Assembly: GCF_000715075.1 (NCBI RefSeq)
Contig: NC_134096.1
Coordinates: 62,877,854-62,941,853 of the forward strand
DNA: 64,000 nucleotides
Direction of reading: 5' to 3'
Origin: Nicotiana tabacum
Taxonomy: Eukaryota > Streptophyta > Magnoliopsida > Solanales > Solanaceae
The first letter of the stretch is position 1. Every line of letters begins with the position of its first letter. Below the pieces are notes generated by a model. The model had not been told where the DNA came from and did no database searches. It was given only the letters and a program-made list of their open reading frames with translations. Below are positions 33,650-45,871 of this stretch, piece after piece. Made by a program: the position numbers and the translations under genes.

Positions 33650-34640
33650 AAATGTCAATCTTTCTAAACTTGTATTTGTAGCCCTGGATATATCGGGCAA
33701 AAGTTACATGTCTTGGGTGTTTGATGTTGAAATTCATCTTGATACGATGGGTCTGGCAGACGCAATCAGGGATAAAAATAGGCATCAAAGCAAGACCTTG
33801 CCAAAGCAATGATATTTCTATGCCATCACATTGATGAAGGCTTGACAATGGAATCTCACAATTAAAGATCCACGTATACTGTGGAATAATTTGAAAGATA
33901 GATCTGGCCACCTTAAGATGGTCGTTCTTCGACGGGCACGTTATGATTTAACTCATTTAAGGCTACAAATTTTTAAATCTATCAGTGAGTAAATTCTGCT
34001 ATGTTTAGAATTATTTCACAATTGAAATTATGTGGTGATAATCTTATTCAGCATGATATGCTGGAGAAAACTTTCACCACTTTTTATGCCTTGAATATGC
34101 TCCTGTAGCAGCAATATCGAGAGATGGGATTCAAAAAGTATTCTGAACTTATTTCACATCTTCTTGTGGTCGAGCAACATAATGGGCTATCAATAAAAAT
34201 ATCATGAAAGTCGACCTACTCGTTCTTGTCCATTCCTTGAAGTGAATGAGACGAACTTCTACCAAGCTAAGCGTGGAAGAGGTCATGGCCTGAGTCGTGG
34301 TCATGGCCATGGTCAGGGAAGAAACTTTAATCATGGTAATTATAATGCACCAAAGAATCCTCCTCACCACCAGCAGTGGAAAAGGAAGGAACAAAAGCAT
34401 GAAACAGTGCAAACAACAAATACAGAAAATGCATGTTATAGATGCGGAGGAAAAGGACACTGGCCACGTATCTGTCGTATGGCAAAGCACCCGGTTGAGC
34501 TTTATCAAATCTCCCTAAAGAAGATAGAGAAAAATATTGAAGCAAATTTTATTTATAAAGATAATGTTGACTTCATGCATTTGGATGTAGCTCATTTTTT
34601 TTGTACTCCCAGAAAGAGAAACAAGTCATGTGATCGGTGA
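33650..34640 (+). pseudogene. Copia gag, broken
   Basis: Frame-broken gag. Its clearest part is 34242-34640, with a Gly/Arg/His-rich segment then the zinc knuckle CYRCGGKGHWPRIC (34434-34475, CX2CX4HX4C), followed by MAKHPVELYQ and LDVAHFF. Gag coats element RNA. The reading frame ends where the inverted repeat arm begins. Confidence 0.82.
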
Positions 34641-35001
34641 TGTTTATAATAAGTTTTGTTCCTTAAGATAGAAATATAGTGGCTTTTCCGGAGCCTTCAA
34701 TCAAACTTATATTACCAGAAATTGTAGAAATAATTGCCTTTTCCCTATGCAAATAGAAAAGTATTTCTGATCTTTGAATATGGATAATCCTCAATTATGT
34801 TTGGATCAAAGACCAATCATGAAGATATGTGTGTTATTGATAGTTGAACAACTCATATCCATATTCAAAGATCAGAAATACTTTTCTATTTGCATAGGGA
34901 AAAGGCAATTATTTCTACAATTTCTGGTAATATAAGTTTGATTGAAGGCTCCGGAAAAGCCACTATATTTCTATCTTAAGGAACAAAACTTATTATAAAC
35001 A
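34641..35001. repeat. Perfect 146-bp inverted repeat in copia pol
   Basis: Arm 34641-34786 and arm 34856-35001 are exact reverse complements as far as I could check, around a 69-bp spacer. The right arm is the native sense sequence (translation includes IISTISGNISLIEGSGKATI, the protease region). The left arm is the inverted copy and replaces native sequence. Confidence 0.9.
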
Positions 35002-36060
35002 ATGCATTGTTCTCTTTCAAGTCCCGACGATGGATGAAATGAATATGGAATATCTTTGTATTACAAAAAAATTCCTAGCTAGAAGGGCCTAAATAGAAAA
35101 GTCACAAACTTTATTTTCTGTCTTAAACTATTCAAAGATTAGTATAGTTGAAGCACACTCTATCGTAAACTAGACGTTTACTTATTCAAATACTTTTGTG
35201 TTTTGGCATGGTCGCTTGGGTCATCTTGGATCAATAATGATGAGATGAATTATTGAAAATTTGAGTGGGCATACATTAAAGAACCTGAATATTCTTACAA
35301 ATGATGAATTTTCTTGTGATGCTTGTTATCAAGGCAAAATAATCACTCGACCATCACCAATGAAGATTGGCATTGAATCCCCTGCCTTCTAAGAGCGTAT
35401 ACATGAGGATATGTGTGGACCTATTCACCCACCCAATGGGTTGTTTTGAATATTTTATAATCCAAATAGATGCATCTTCAAGGTAGTCTTATCTATGCCT
35501 ACTATCATCTCGCAATCTGGCGTTTGCAAAGCTATTAGCCCAAAGAATTCGATTAAGGCACAATTCTCATATTATCCTATAAAGGTTATTCGCCTTGATA
35601 ATGCTGGAAAATTCTCATCTCAAGCTTTTGATGATTATTGTTTATCAGTTGGAATAAAAGTTAAAAATCATGTAGCTCATGTACATACTCAAATGGTCTT
35701 GCAGAGTCATTTATTAAAGGCCTTAAATTGATAGCAAGACCACTACTTATGAAAATAAAATTGTCTGCTAATGTTTGGGTCCATGCTATTTTGCATGCAT
35801 CATCACTTGTTCGTCTCAGACCGACACATTATAATAAATATTCTTTGTCACAATTAGTTTTTTGTCATGAACCAAATATTGCTTATCTACAAATTTTTGG
35901 ATGTGTTGTATATATGTCAGTAGCACCACCACATCACGGTAAGGTAGGACCCCAGAGAAGGATATGAATATATGTTCGGTTTGGATTACCCTCTATTATT
36001 CGCTATCTTGAACCATTGACGAGAGATTTATTTACTGCTCAATTTGCAGATTGTCAATTT
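35002..36060 (+). pseudogene. Copia integrase, broken
   Basis: The zinc-binding region is near 35205-35335 (WHGRLG...H, then CDACYQGKI). The catalytic core follows (VIRLDNAGKFSSQAFDDYCL, 35585-35650; the usual Asp is kept in RLDNAG). Next comes KALNLIARPLLMKIKL, the region before RT. Frame changes occur at about 35270, 35440 and 35730. It would insert element cDNA into the chromosome if intact. Confidence 0.8.
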
Positions 36061-36973
36061 GATGAAATAAATATATCCACAATTAAGGGGAGAGAAAATG
36101 AATATCAAAAGAGAAACTGTGTGGAAAGTTTCATCATTATCTCATTTTGATTCGCGTACCCTTATATGTAATCAAGAGGTCCAGAAGATCATCCATTTAC
36201 AGAATATAGCAAATCGAATGCCAAACGTGTTTACTAGTTTGAAAAGGATAACTAAGTCATGTATCTCATGTAGAGAATATGCCTATCTGAATTGATGTTC
36301 CAGTAGGATCATCTACTAGCATGAGAGATAGTGGACCTAAAGAACACCTAAAGTGTGGTAGGCCTTTGGGTTCTAAAGATGACAAATGATCAAAATGATA
36401 CTATGACGGGATCTCCTGAAGAGACCCAAGATCTAATTAGTTCTGAGATTCCTGAAAAATCAATAGACCCGAGACTCAAGTGAGAAAGGAACTTTAATAA
36501 GTTCTGCTGGTATTGGGATTAATTTAAATTGAGATAGTGTTTTTGCATATAGTATTGTACTTAACATTATGAAAGATAGTGAGGGTCTTGAACCCTGATT
36601 TATCGAAGAATGTCGACAAAGATCTGATTGACTAAAATGACAAGAGGCAATTCAATCAGAATTGAACTTACTTACTAAAAGGGAGGTCTTTGGACCAGTA
36701 GTTCAAAAACTTGCTGGTATAAAATCAGTTGGTCATAAATAAGTTTTTGTGCGAAAAAAGAATGACAAAAAAGAAATTGAAATATACAAGGATCTCGAAT
36801 GAAATTGAAATATACAAGGCTCTCCTTGTCGCACAAGGATTCTCACAACGACCTGGAGTCACTTATGATGAAATATATTCACCCGTTATGGATGCCATAA
36901 TATTTCGATATATCATCAGTTTAGCCCTACATGAAAAGATTGAATACAACTAATGGATGTAGTTACAACTTTG
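36061..36973 (+). pseudogene. Copia reverse transcriptase, N-terminal part
   Basis: Contains EVFGPVVQKLAGIKSVGHK (about 36687-36745), then LLVAQGFSQRPGVTYDEIYSPV (36800-36890, motif before the palm) and the start of MDVVT, where the gypsy element interrupts. Several stops. Reverse transcription resumes at 58267. Confidence 0.8.
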
Positions 36974-39617
36974 ACTTGAATACCACTAAGGTGACCAAGT
37001 TTGACTTGAGTCAATATTTTGAGTAAATGACCTCGAAATTAGGATTTGATAGTTTTAATAGGTTCATATGATAATTTTGGACCTGGGCATGTGTTCGGAT
37101 CGAGTTTGACTTGAGTCAATATTTTAAAGTTTCTTAATTTTGGTTAGAAGTAAACTTTGGTACTATCTATGTCCGTTTGGTATTTCTAGCCTAGGTATAG
37201 GTTTGTATGATGATTTATGAATTGTACGCAAAATCTAGTATCAATCCGAGTTGTCTAAGTGTGATTCGTCGCGTTCGGAGCTAGTTGAAGAAGTTTTAAG
37301 TTTATAAGTTGATTAATTTGGTTTTAGGGTGCGATTCTTGATTTCGTTGTTATTTTATGTGTTCCGAGGCTTCGAACAGGTCGGGATTATGTTTTTGAAC
37401 TTGTTGGTGCCTTTGGATGGGGTTCCAAGTGGCTAGGGTGTGTTTCGGACCACCTAGAGTTAAGTAAAAAATTGCAGAATTTATGTTGTTGATTTCCTTC
37501 TTCGCGAACACGTAGGAAGTTTCGCATTCGCGATGAAGGAATTGGGCTGGGAGAATTTTGTTCTACACGTTCTCGTAATAGGGGTCGCGATCGCGATGCT
37601 TTGGGGGCATTGGCCTTCGCGTTCGTGATTATTGGTTTGCGTTCGCGTAGTGTAAGGCCAATTGGGGACGAGTCAGGCTGGTAACTTTCGTGTTCGCGAA
37701 TGGGAGCTCGCATTCGCAAAGGGTAGGTCAGGTTAGCCTTCGCGATCGCAAGGCTCCTGTCGCATTTACAAATAGCATTTTCTGGGCCTTGACAGGTTTT
37801 GCCTTCACAATCGCGAGGGACTTTTCGCGAACCCGAAGAAGGATCACTAAGTAGAAACATTCTTTAAAATCGGTACTTAGGCTCATTTTCTCTCATTTCA
37901 CTTTGGGTTGGCCGATTTTGTCTTGGAGAGGGATTGTTTACCTAGCATTTTAAGGTAAGTGATTTCTACCTAATGTGAATTTAATATATAGATTATGGGT
38001 AATTGTAGAAATTACAAGATTATGTTGAAAACATAGGGTTTGAAAAAAATGAGATTAGACCACGAAATTGATTATAGAATTGAGTAGAAATTATATATTT
38101 GAGTTCATAAGATCATGGGTAACATTTATTTACGAAAATTTCTGGAATCCGGGTATGTGGTCTTGGGGGTGACTTCTAGGAACTTTCCGAATTGAGTTGG
38201 GTAATTACTCTAATAGTTAAATTATGAACTTTTGGGCATATATTGATTAGTTTGTACAACCTTTGGCTAGTTTCGTATTGTTCGGCATCAATTTGAGGCT
38301 ATTAGTGAGGTTGGAGAGCCGAGTAGTAGACTTGAAAGCGAGGTAAGTCTCTTGCCTAATCTTGTAAGAGAAAATTATCCCCGTATGTGATTTAATTGTT
38401 ATTTTTTATTTTTTGTGGGTGCTACGTATGCACGAAGTGACGAGAGTCCGTACGTAGTTAACTTCATGTTATGTCTGGGTAGACTTAGGCCCTTGCCATG
38501 CAATATTTGTACTACTTGAACTCTACTTGTTGGTTAAATTACTTAAATTATAATTGAAAATGATAGAGATTATGTTGAGTCGTGCTCCATTACCTTGGGC
38601 TTCTGGTGGAATACTTAAGTGTTAGTAGAAAACATGCCTCTTTTATGTTCCCATCTATGTGTTATAACTATATGCCATGTATTTCGGAGAGTTTCTCTAT
38701 TCTTGTGGATCAGACCGTACGCCTCGGTAGGTACTATGAAGTAGCATTATGGATCGGGTCAAACGACCTCGACAAGATAATTAAGATGTATCTATGGTTC
38801 GCGTCGATCGACCTTTGGCAGTATAAACGATTATTATGGATCGGACCGTACGACCACGACATAACTCGTGCGTAATAACGCTAGGAGTCTGAATATACTT
38901 TATATTTCCTTCATGACTTGAGAATTGATATTTACTTAATGGTTCTTATTTGTTTAAATGACATGTAATATTTGGGGACTTTAATTTGATACTTTGTTAA
39001 AGAATCATGTTATTTATTGTTTCTTGTTCCATTATTAATGTTGTATCTATTTATAATTCTTATATTTTTTTATTGACCACTAGTAAGTATCGATGTTGAC
39101 CCCTCATCACTACTTGTTCGAGGTTATACTAGATACTTACTGGTATACATTGATTTACGTACTCATACTACACTTCTGTACTAATTGTACAGGTTCTGAG
39201 GCAGGCACATCAAGTGGCCATTCGGGCGCGTATCCTCGTTATCCGGAGATCTAGTGGTGAGCTGCATCACCCGGAGTCTTCTCTTTGTTGTATCTGCTAT
39301 TTCTCTCTATTTTATTTCAGACAGTAGATATAGGGTTTTTGTATATTCTACTAGATTGCTCGTGCATTTGTGACACCAGTATTGAGAATTACTAGTAGAT
39401 GCTTATGGTTTTGCCTAAAATTGTTACCATTTCATTTTTATGTTTTATTTATGCATTATTATATCACCGTGATCTTTTATACTTAGTTTCTTTATTAATT
39501 AAAAATTCATAATTTCAAAAGCAATAAAATGAGTATTAAGTTGATAGTTCACTATTGGCTTGCCTAACAGCAACGTTGGGTGCCATCACGACCTATAGTG
39601 GGTTTCGGTTCGTGACA
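36974..39617 (+). repeat. 5' LTR of gypsy element 1 (5' end truncated)
   Basis: Ends ...ggttcgtgaca next to the primer site. A CpG-rich array of ttcgcgaacgcg/ttcgcgatcgcg words lies at 37500-37830. Consensus splice donors GGTAAGT follow at 37954-37960 and 38342-38348. Confidence 0.8.
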
Positions 39618-39620
39618 GCT

Positions 39621-39632
39621 TGGTATCAGAGC
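39621..39632 (+). other. Primer-binding site, initiator Met tRNA type
   Basis: TGGTATCAGAGC directly after the 5' LTR, complementary to the 3' end of plant initiator methionine tRNA. It primes minus-strand cDNA synthesis. Confidence 0.88.
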
Positions 39633-40178
39633 ATTAGGTTTAATAGGTCCTACGAGTCATGAACAGACTTAGTAGAGTCTTTTGGATAGGGACGAGAGGT
39701 TATATGGTGTTAGGAAACTTCCTTTTCTTCATCTACACCGTGAAGTTGATGCTGTGCTATGTATCTTTCTCTTATTCTCTCACAGATGGTGAGAATACGC
39801 ACTATGGTTGTTCCTGGTGGCAGAGAGGCTACTCTCTCGGTTGTTTGAGGCCGAGACAGAGTCTGAGAGAGGGCCACAACTCCTGCTAGAGGACGAGAGT
39901 GTCCTAGAGTTGCTCCTGTTATACCATAAGTGCATCCAGTGGAAGATCCTGTCATTGAGGAGCAGGATGAGGCGCCTGCAGATGAGCCGGCCCTGGCAAA
40001 TTTTATGACTGTTCAGGAGGTCATGGGCCGTATGCTATTGTTCATGGATTCTATGACTCATCTCGAGCTATTTCCGGCAGATCCAGCCACATCTCAAGCA
40101 TGAGGGGGAGCACAGCCCATTACTGCTCAAGATCCTGAGCACGTTGTTGTCGTTTATTAGACCCCAGATGCACTACCT

Positions 40179-40860
40179 ATGGGCGGAGCTCAACCAGTTG
40201 CAGCGGTTATACTAAATCCAAGACCAGCCGTGGCCGTTGAAAAGCAAAAGCAGCTGGATATATGGACTAGGCTACATCCTCCTATCTTTGGCGGTGAGCG
40301 GCATGAGGACCCACAAGATTTCATTTGCAGGGACATACTTCATAATATGGGGGGTATTGGAGTCCAATGGGGTGAAATTCACCACATTTCAGTTGGAGGG
40401 CAAGGCTCGTAGATGGTGGCAGTCTTATCTCTATAGTAGGACAACGGGTTCACCTCCCTTGACTTGGGACCAGTTCACACGTCTCTTTTTGGAGAGATAC
40501 ATTCAACCCTCTCAGAGGGAAGAGTTACGAGGTCAATTCGAATGGCTCCAGCAGGGTCAGATGTCTGTGACCGATTATGAGGCAATATTCTTTGAGTTGT
40601 CTCGCCACGCACTTATGATACTCCTCACAGATACAAAGAGATTGCGGAGGTTTATTGCAAGCTTGCATTATGGTATCCAGGTTACTATGGCCCGAGAAGT
40701 TGAGATGGGGACTTCTTACGAGTAGGTTGTGGAGATAGCTCGGAGGATCGAGGGTTCCTCCACTAGGGCCGAGAGCATGAACCGAGGGACAAACGATCTC
40801 GATATTCTGGTAGATTTAGTGGTACCCCGTCTGGGGTTAGAAGTCAGTTCATGAGGGGCC
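40179..40860 (+). pseudogene. Gypsy 1 gag, frameshifted
   Basis: The gag core spans two frames: IWTRLHPPIFGGERHEDPQDF (40258-40325), then, after a shift, FQLEGKARRWWQSYLYSRTT (40388-40447), FTRLFLERYIQPSQREELRG and SVTDYEAIFFELSRHA. An in-frame stop follows at 40723. A CCHC-like remnant appears at about 41040-41090 (CYEYGELGHVRRCF), with the second Cys changed to Tyr. It would have formed the nucleocapsid. Confidence 0.8.
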
Positions 40861-41276
40861 AGTCTAGCAGGCCCCCGTATTCAGCACCACCACATGTTCG
40901 AGGTGCTCCAGTGCAGTCCTGCTTCAACGTCATTCCAAAGAGCAGTTACCATGCACTAGTTATTCTGCGTTCTTCCAGTGGGTATTCAAGTCAATAGGGT
41001 TAAACCCAGGGTTAATAGTCTTCCGCATCGAGAGGTTGCTATGAGTACGGGGAGCTTGGTCATGTGAGGAGGTGTTTCCCCAGGCTTCAGGGCAAAGTAG
41101 TGTAACTAGTCCATCGGCCCATAGTCACTGCACCTATTGTTACATAACTCATTCGGCCAGCCATAGGCAGATGTCAGGTGGGTAGGGGTCACCCTAAAGG
41201 TGGAGGCTAGACAGGTGGCGCTCCGGATAGGTTCTATGCCTTTCCAGCCAGACCAGATTCAGTAGCCTCAGATGCT

Positions 41277-41640
41277 GTGATCACATATATTATTTGTGTC
41301 TGCAGTAGGGATACTTCGGTACTATTTTATCTGGGTTCTACATATTCATATGTGTCTTCTCTATTTGCTCAGTATCTGGATGTCTCTCAGAGTCCTTGGG
41401 TGTTCATTTGTATGTGTCCATGCCAGTGGGTGATTCTATTGTGTTGGATCGGGTTTATCGATCCTGTGTAGTGACTTTCTGTGGTTATGACACCAGAGTG
41501 GATCTTCTATTGCTTGATATGACCGACTTTGAGGTCATCCTCGGCATGGACTGGTTGTCTCTGTACTATGCCATTCTTGATTGCCATGCCAAGATCGTTA
41601 CCTAGGAGATGCTAGAGTTGCCTATATTGGAGTGAATGGT
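41277..41640 (+). pseudogene. Gypsy 1 protease, catalytic Asp lost
   Basis: Shows VLFYLGSTYSYVSSLFAQYL where relatives have FD(S/P)GS/TYS, so the catalytic Asp is replaced. Then comes DTRVDLLLLDMTDFEVILGMDW (41490-41560), the conserved end of the retropepsin region. The frame breaks near 41420 and at 41603. Confidence 0.78.
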
Positions 41641-42670
41641 TTCATTTATCAGTACATCTAGTCGGGTTATCTCTTTCTTGAAGGCTCGGCATATGTTCGA
41701 GATGGGTTATTTGGCCTACCTGGATTGTTCTTGGGATACTACTGTAGAGACTCCCACGATTGATTCAGTTCTCGTGGTGTGGGAGTTCTCTGGCATATTT
41801 CCTTCTCATCTACCAAGCATGACACCAGATTATGATATTGATTTCAGTATTTATTTGGCACCAGGAACCCAGCCTATCTCTATTCCACCGTACCGTATGG
41901 CTCTGAAGAAGGTGAAGGAATAATATGGGGAGTTTCTCGAGAAGGGGTTCATCAGGTCGAGTGTGTCACCTTGGGGTGCACCGATATTGTTTGTGAAGAA
42001 GAAGGATGGGAGTATGTGGATGTGCATTGATTACCACCAGTTGAACAAAGCCATTATCAAGAATAAATACCCGTTGCCATGCATTGATGATTTGTTTGAT
42101 CAGTTACAGGGTGCTAGAGTGTTCTCTAAGATCAACATGAGGTCTGGGTATCATAAATTGAGGATTCGTTCTTCAGATGTTTCGATGATGGCTTTCCGGA
42201 CTAGATATGGGCACTATGAGCTTCTAGTGATATCATTCAGCTTGACTAACGCCCTAATGAAGTTTATGGATTTGATGAACCGGGTGTTCAGGCCATATAT
42301 TGATTCATTTGTCATTGTCTTCATTGATGACATTTTGATCTACTCGCGCAGTAAGGAGGAGCACGAGCAGCATATGAGAGTAGTGCTTCAGACATTGCGG
42401 GAACAAAAATTATATGCTAAGTTCTCCAAATGTGAGTTTTGGCTAGAGTCTGTAGCATTTTTGGGGCATATTGTATCGGGTGAGGGTATTAAGGTAGATC
42501 CCAAGAAGATCGAGGCACTTCAGAGTTGGCCTCACCCTACCACAACGACCGAGATCAGGAGTTTCTTGGGGTTACCAAGTTATTATCACCAGTTTGTGGA
42601 GGGATTCTCGTATATGGTAGCGCCTTTGACTAGATTGACCCAGAAGGGTTTCTCCATTCAGATGGTCTGA
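41641..42670 (+). pseudogene. Gypsy 1 reverse transcriptase
   Basis: The best preserved segment is 41963-42670: [85 protein letters not shown] (catalytic DD kept) and [20 protein letters not shown]. In motif A relatives have KIDLRSGYH; here KINMRSGYH replaces the first catalytic Asp by Asn, so the enzyme is dead even where the frame is open. Upstream, 41636-41923 includes GIFPSHLPSMTPDYDIDFSI. Confidence 0.88.
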
Positions 42671-43240
42671 TGATTGCGAGGCAAGCTTCCAGAAGCTCAA
42701 GACCACATTGACTACAACACCAATGTTAGTGTTGACCTTCGGTTCATGGATATATACTGTGTATTGCGACATCTCACGTGTTAGCTTGGGTTGTGTATTG
42801 ATGCAGGAGGGACGAGTTATTACATATGCTTCACGTCAGCTAAAGCCCCACAAGAAGAATTACCCCGTACATGATTGGAGTTGGCAACGATAGTTTATGC
42901 TCTCATGATCTGGAGGCATTATCTTTATGGGGTGTCGTGTGAGGTCTATACCGATCACTGTAGTTTGCAGCATTTATTTAAGCAGAGGGACCTTAATCCG
43001 AGGCAGTGGATGTGGCTTGAGTTACTGAAAGATTATGATATTACTATCCTCTATCATCCGGGCAAGGCGAATGTGGTTGCGGATGCCTTGAGCAGAAAGG
43101 TTGAGAGTATGGGTAGTTTGGCATTCATTTCAGCAGAGGAGAGGCCATTGGATTTGGACATTCAGTCCTTAGCTAACGGATATTTCAGAGCCCAGTCAAG
43201 TTCTTGCATGTGTTGTGGCTCAGTCTTCTTTATTTGAGTG
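42671..43240 (+). pseudogene. Gypsy 1 RNase H
   Basis: Follows RT in a shifted frame. [20 protein letters not shown] (Asp kept), [16 protein letters not shown], then, after another shift, [33 protein letters not shown] and [15 protein letters not shown], the usual RNase H core and end. It degrades the RNA strand during reverse transcription. Confidence 0.82.
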
Positions 43241-43389
43241 GATCAAGGCTCGTTAGTACGATGACCCACACTTGTTGGTTCTTTGAGAGAGGGTGCTACG
43301 GGGTGGTGCCAAAGAGGTTACTATCGGTGATGATGGTGTGTTGCGATGCTAGGGTCGCCTATGTGTTCCTAATGTTGATGGCGTGAGGG

Positions 43390-44436
43390 GGCGATTCTAG
43401 AGGAGGCACACAGTTTACGGTATTGTATTCATCTAGGTGCTACGAAGATGTATTATGACCTGAGGCAACATTACTGGTGGCAGCGGATGAAGAAGAACAT
43501 AGTTGAGTATGTGGCGAAAATGTCTAAATTACCAACAGTTTACGTATGAGCACTAGAGTCCAGGTGGCTTACTTTAGCAGATGGTTATACCGGAATGGAA
43601 GTGCGAGCGCATCACTATGGATGTCGTAGTCGGGTTACCGCAGACGTTGGGAAAATTTGATTTTATTTGGGTCATTGTCGACATGCTGACCAAGTCAGCA
43701 CACCTTATTTTGGTAGTGACTACGTATACTTTAGAGAGGTTAGCCCAGATTTATATTTAGGAGATTGTCTGGTTGCATGGTGTGCCTATTTCCATCATTT
43801 CAGATAGAGGCCCTCAGTTCACTTCACATTTTTGGAGAGTAGTACAGAGAAAGTTGGGTACCCAAGTAGATCTCAGCACGACCTTTCATCCGCTTACCGT
43901 CGGGCAGTCGGAGCGGACAGTTCAAATCCTGGAGGATATGCTCAGAGCATGTGTGATTGATTTCGGAGGGCAGTGGGATCGACTCTTACCTTTGGTCGAG
44001 TTTGCTTATAACAACAATTATTAGTCTAATATCGAGATGGCTCTATTTGAGGCTTTATATGGTCGGCGATGTCATTCCCCTATCGGTTGGTTTGAGCCCC
44101 GCGAGGCTAGGTTATATGGTATTAATTTGGTAAATGATGCCTTGGATAAGGTAAATTTAATTCAGGAGCGACTTCAAACATCTCAGTCCAGACAGAAGAG
44201 TTAAGCGGATTAGAAAGCGCATGATTTGTCATTTACGATGGGCGAAAAGGTTCTCTTGAAAGTCTCGCGGATGAAGGGTATCATGAGGTTCAGAAAGAAG
44301 GGCAAGATGAGTCTGAGGTTCATCGATCCATTTGAGGTGTTGGAGCGAATTTGAGAGGTTGCTTACAGGCTTGCTTTGCATCCTAGCCCATCGGGAGGTC
44401 ATCCAGTTTTCCATGTGTCTATGCTCTCAGAAGTAC
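43390..44436 (+). pseudogene. Gypsy 1 integrase, cut by a MITE
   Basis: Zinc-binding remnants near 43430-43560. The core follows with frame breaks: [58 protein letters not shown] stop codon replaces the codon after NNNY at 44022. The frame then shows GRRCHSPIG-like sequence before the hAT-like MITE at 44437. It continues at 45062. Confidence 0.8.
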
Positions 44437-45053
44437 CTAGGGCTATGTATAATTTGGTAAATACTGAATTACCATACCGAAACCAAAAATTTTGATATTT
44501 GGTATTCGGTATGGTATTTGGTTTAATTTTTAAAAAATATTGGTATTAGGTATGGTATTTGGTATTTTAAAATGAAATACTGAAATACCGATACCGTACC
44601 GAAATATATATTATATTACACAATACACATATTATTAATTATAACATAAATATAAAAATCTAAAATTTTAACTTTCCTTTATTCTCTAAGTTCATCAATT
44701 AACTCTAAGCAAGTAACAAAACATTTCTAATGATCAAATTTATTCTTTTATGTACAGTTTTCTCTCTCTGGGTTGATATTTGCTAGTTTTGGACAAACTT
44801 TTGTTAACAAATATTTTTAGTTTTGTACTTTTGAGTACTTTAATTTAGAATATTACAAGCTATGACTTTATGCACTAGTTAGTATTCAAACCGAATAAAC
44901 CGAAGTTACCAAACCAAATAAACCGAAACCGAAAGGAGAAAAATCGAACCATATCGAATTTAATTAGGTACGGTATTGGTATTGCATTTTAAGAAACCGA
45001 ATACCGAACCGAAATGTCTAAATACCGTACCGTACCGACCGATGAACACCCCT
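44437..45053. mobile_element. hAT-like MITE in gypsy 1 integrase
   Basis: 617 bp, flanked by 8-bp repeats agaagtac (44429-44436) and agaagtat (45054-45061). The right end inverted reads ctaggggtgttcatcggt; the left end is ctagggctatgtat. Internal subterminal repeats of ggtatttggtat / ataccgtaccgaa type appear at both ends. No coding region. Confidence 0.75.
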
Positions 45054-45061
45054 AGAAGTAT

Positions 45062-45240
45062 CGTGCCAAGAGGTCACATGTGTTAGATTATAGCACAGTT
45101 CAACTAAATGAGAGATTGAGTTATGAGAAGGAGCCAATTGCCATTGTTTCCAGGTAGGTCCGCCAGTTGGGAGACCGAGGAGGACATGCGGAGCAGATAT
45201 CCGCACTTATTCAACACTCAGAGTATGATTCTAGACCCGT
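45062..45240 (+). pseudogene. Gypsy 1 integrase C-terminus, chromodomain-like
   Basis: Resumes the frame interrupted by the MITE: SHVLDYSTVQLNERLSYEKE, PIAIVSRQVRQLGD and sequence resembling RYPHLFN. This is the degenerate chromodomain-like tail of Del/Tekay-type chromoviruses, thought to guide insertion to chromatin marks. Confidence 0.6.
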
Positions 45241-45273
45241 TCAAAGACGAAAGGTTTTTTAAGAGGTGGAGAA

Positions 45274-45871
45274 TGTAACGACTCGACCCGTCTTTTTTCT
45301 TTTTAGATCCATGTTACCCTATTTAACACTCGTGTATGTTCATTTAATGATTTATGATTTGAGGGGATGGTTGGTTTTGTTTTGTAAGGGTTTAGGTTGA
45401 ATTTGGAACACGTAGTTCCTTAATAGTGGCCTAAGATGCCCAAGTTTGACTTGAATCAATATTTTGAGTAAACAACCTCGGAACCGGGATTTGATGGTTC
45501 TAATAGGTTTGTATGATGATTTTGGAATTGGACATGTGTTTGCATCGAGTTTCAAGTGATCTAGGAGCATTTCAGCGCTTAATGTTGAAAGTTTGTGTCT
45601 TGAAGGTTTTAGAGTTTCTTAAATCTGGTTTGAAGTAGACTTTGGTGCTATGAATGTCTATTTGGGTATCTGAGCCTGTGAATAGGTTCGTATTCTTATT
45701 TGTGAGTTATGCACAAAATTTGGCATTATTCCGAGTGATCTAAGTATGATTCGTCGCTTTTGGAGGTAGTTGAAGAAGTTTGAAGTTCATAAGTTGATTA
45801 ATTTGGTTTTAGGGTGTGATTATTGGTTTCGATGTTGTTTTATGTGTTTCAAGGCTTCGAGCAAGTCCGGG
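45274..45871 (+). repeat. 3' LTR of gypsy element 1, first part
   Basis: Starts tgtaacgactcgacc after a polypurine tract. It is interrupted at the CCGGG target (45867-45871) by gypsy element 2 and resumes at 55916. Confidence 0.85.

Noticed and set aside
37387..37860. Minus-strand 157-codon ORF rich in Arg and Pro
   Set aside because: Arises from the CpG-rich LTR word array, which depletes stop codons; not conserved as protein.
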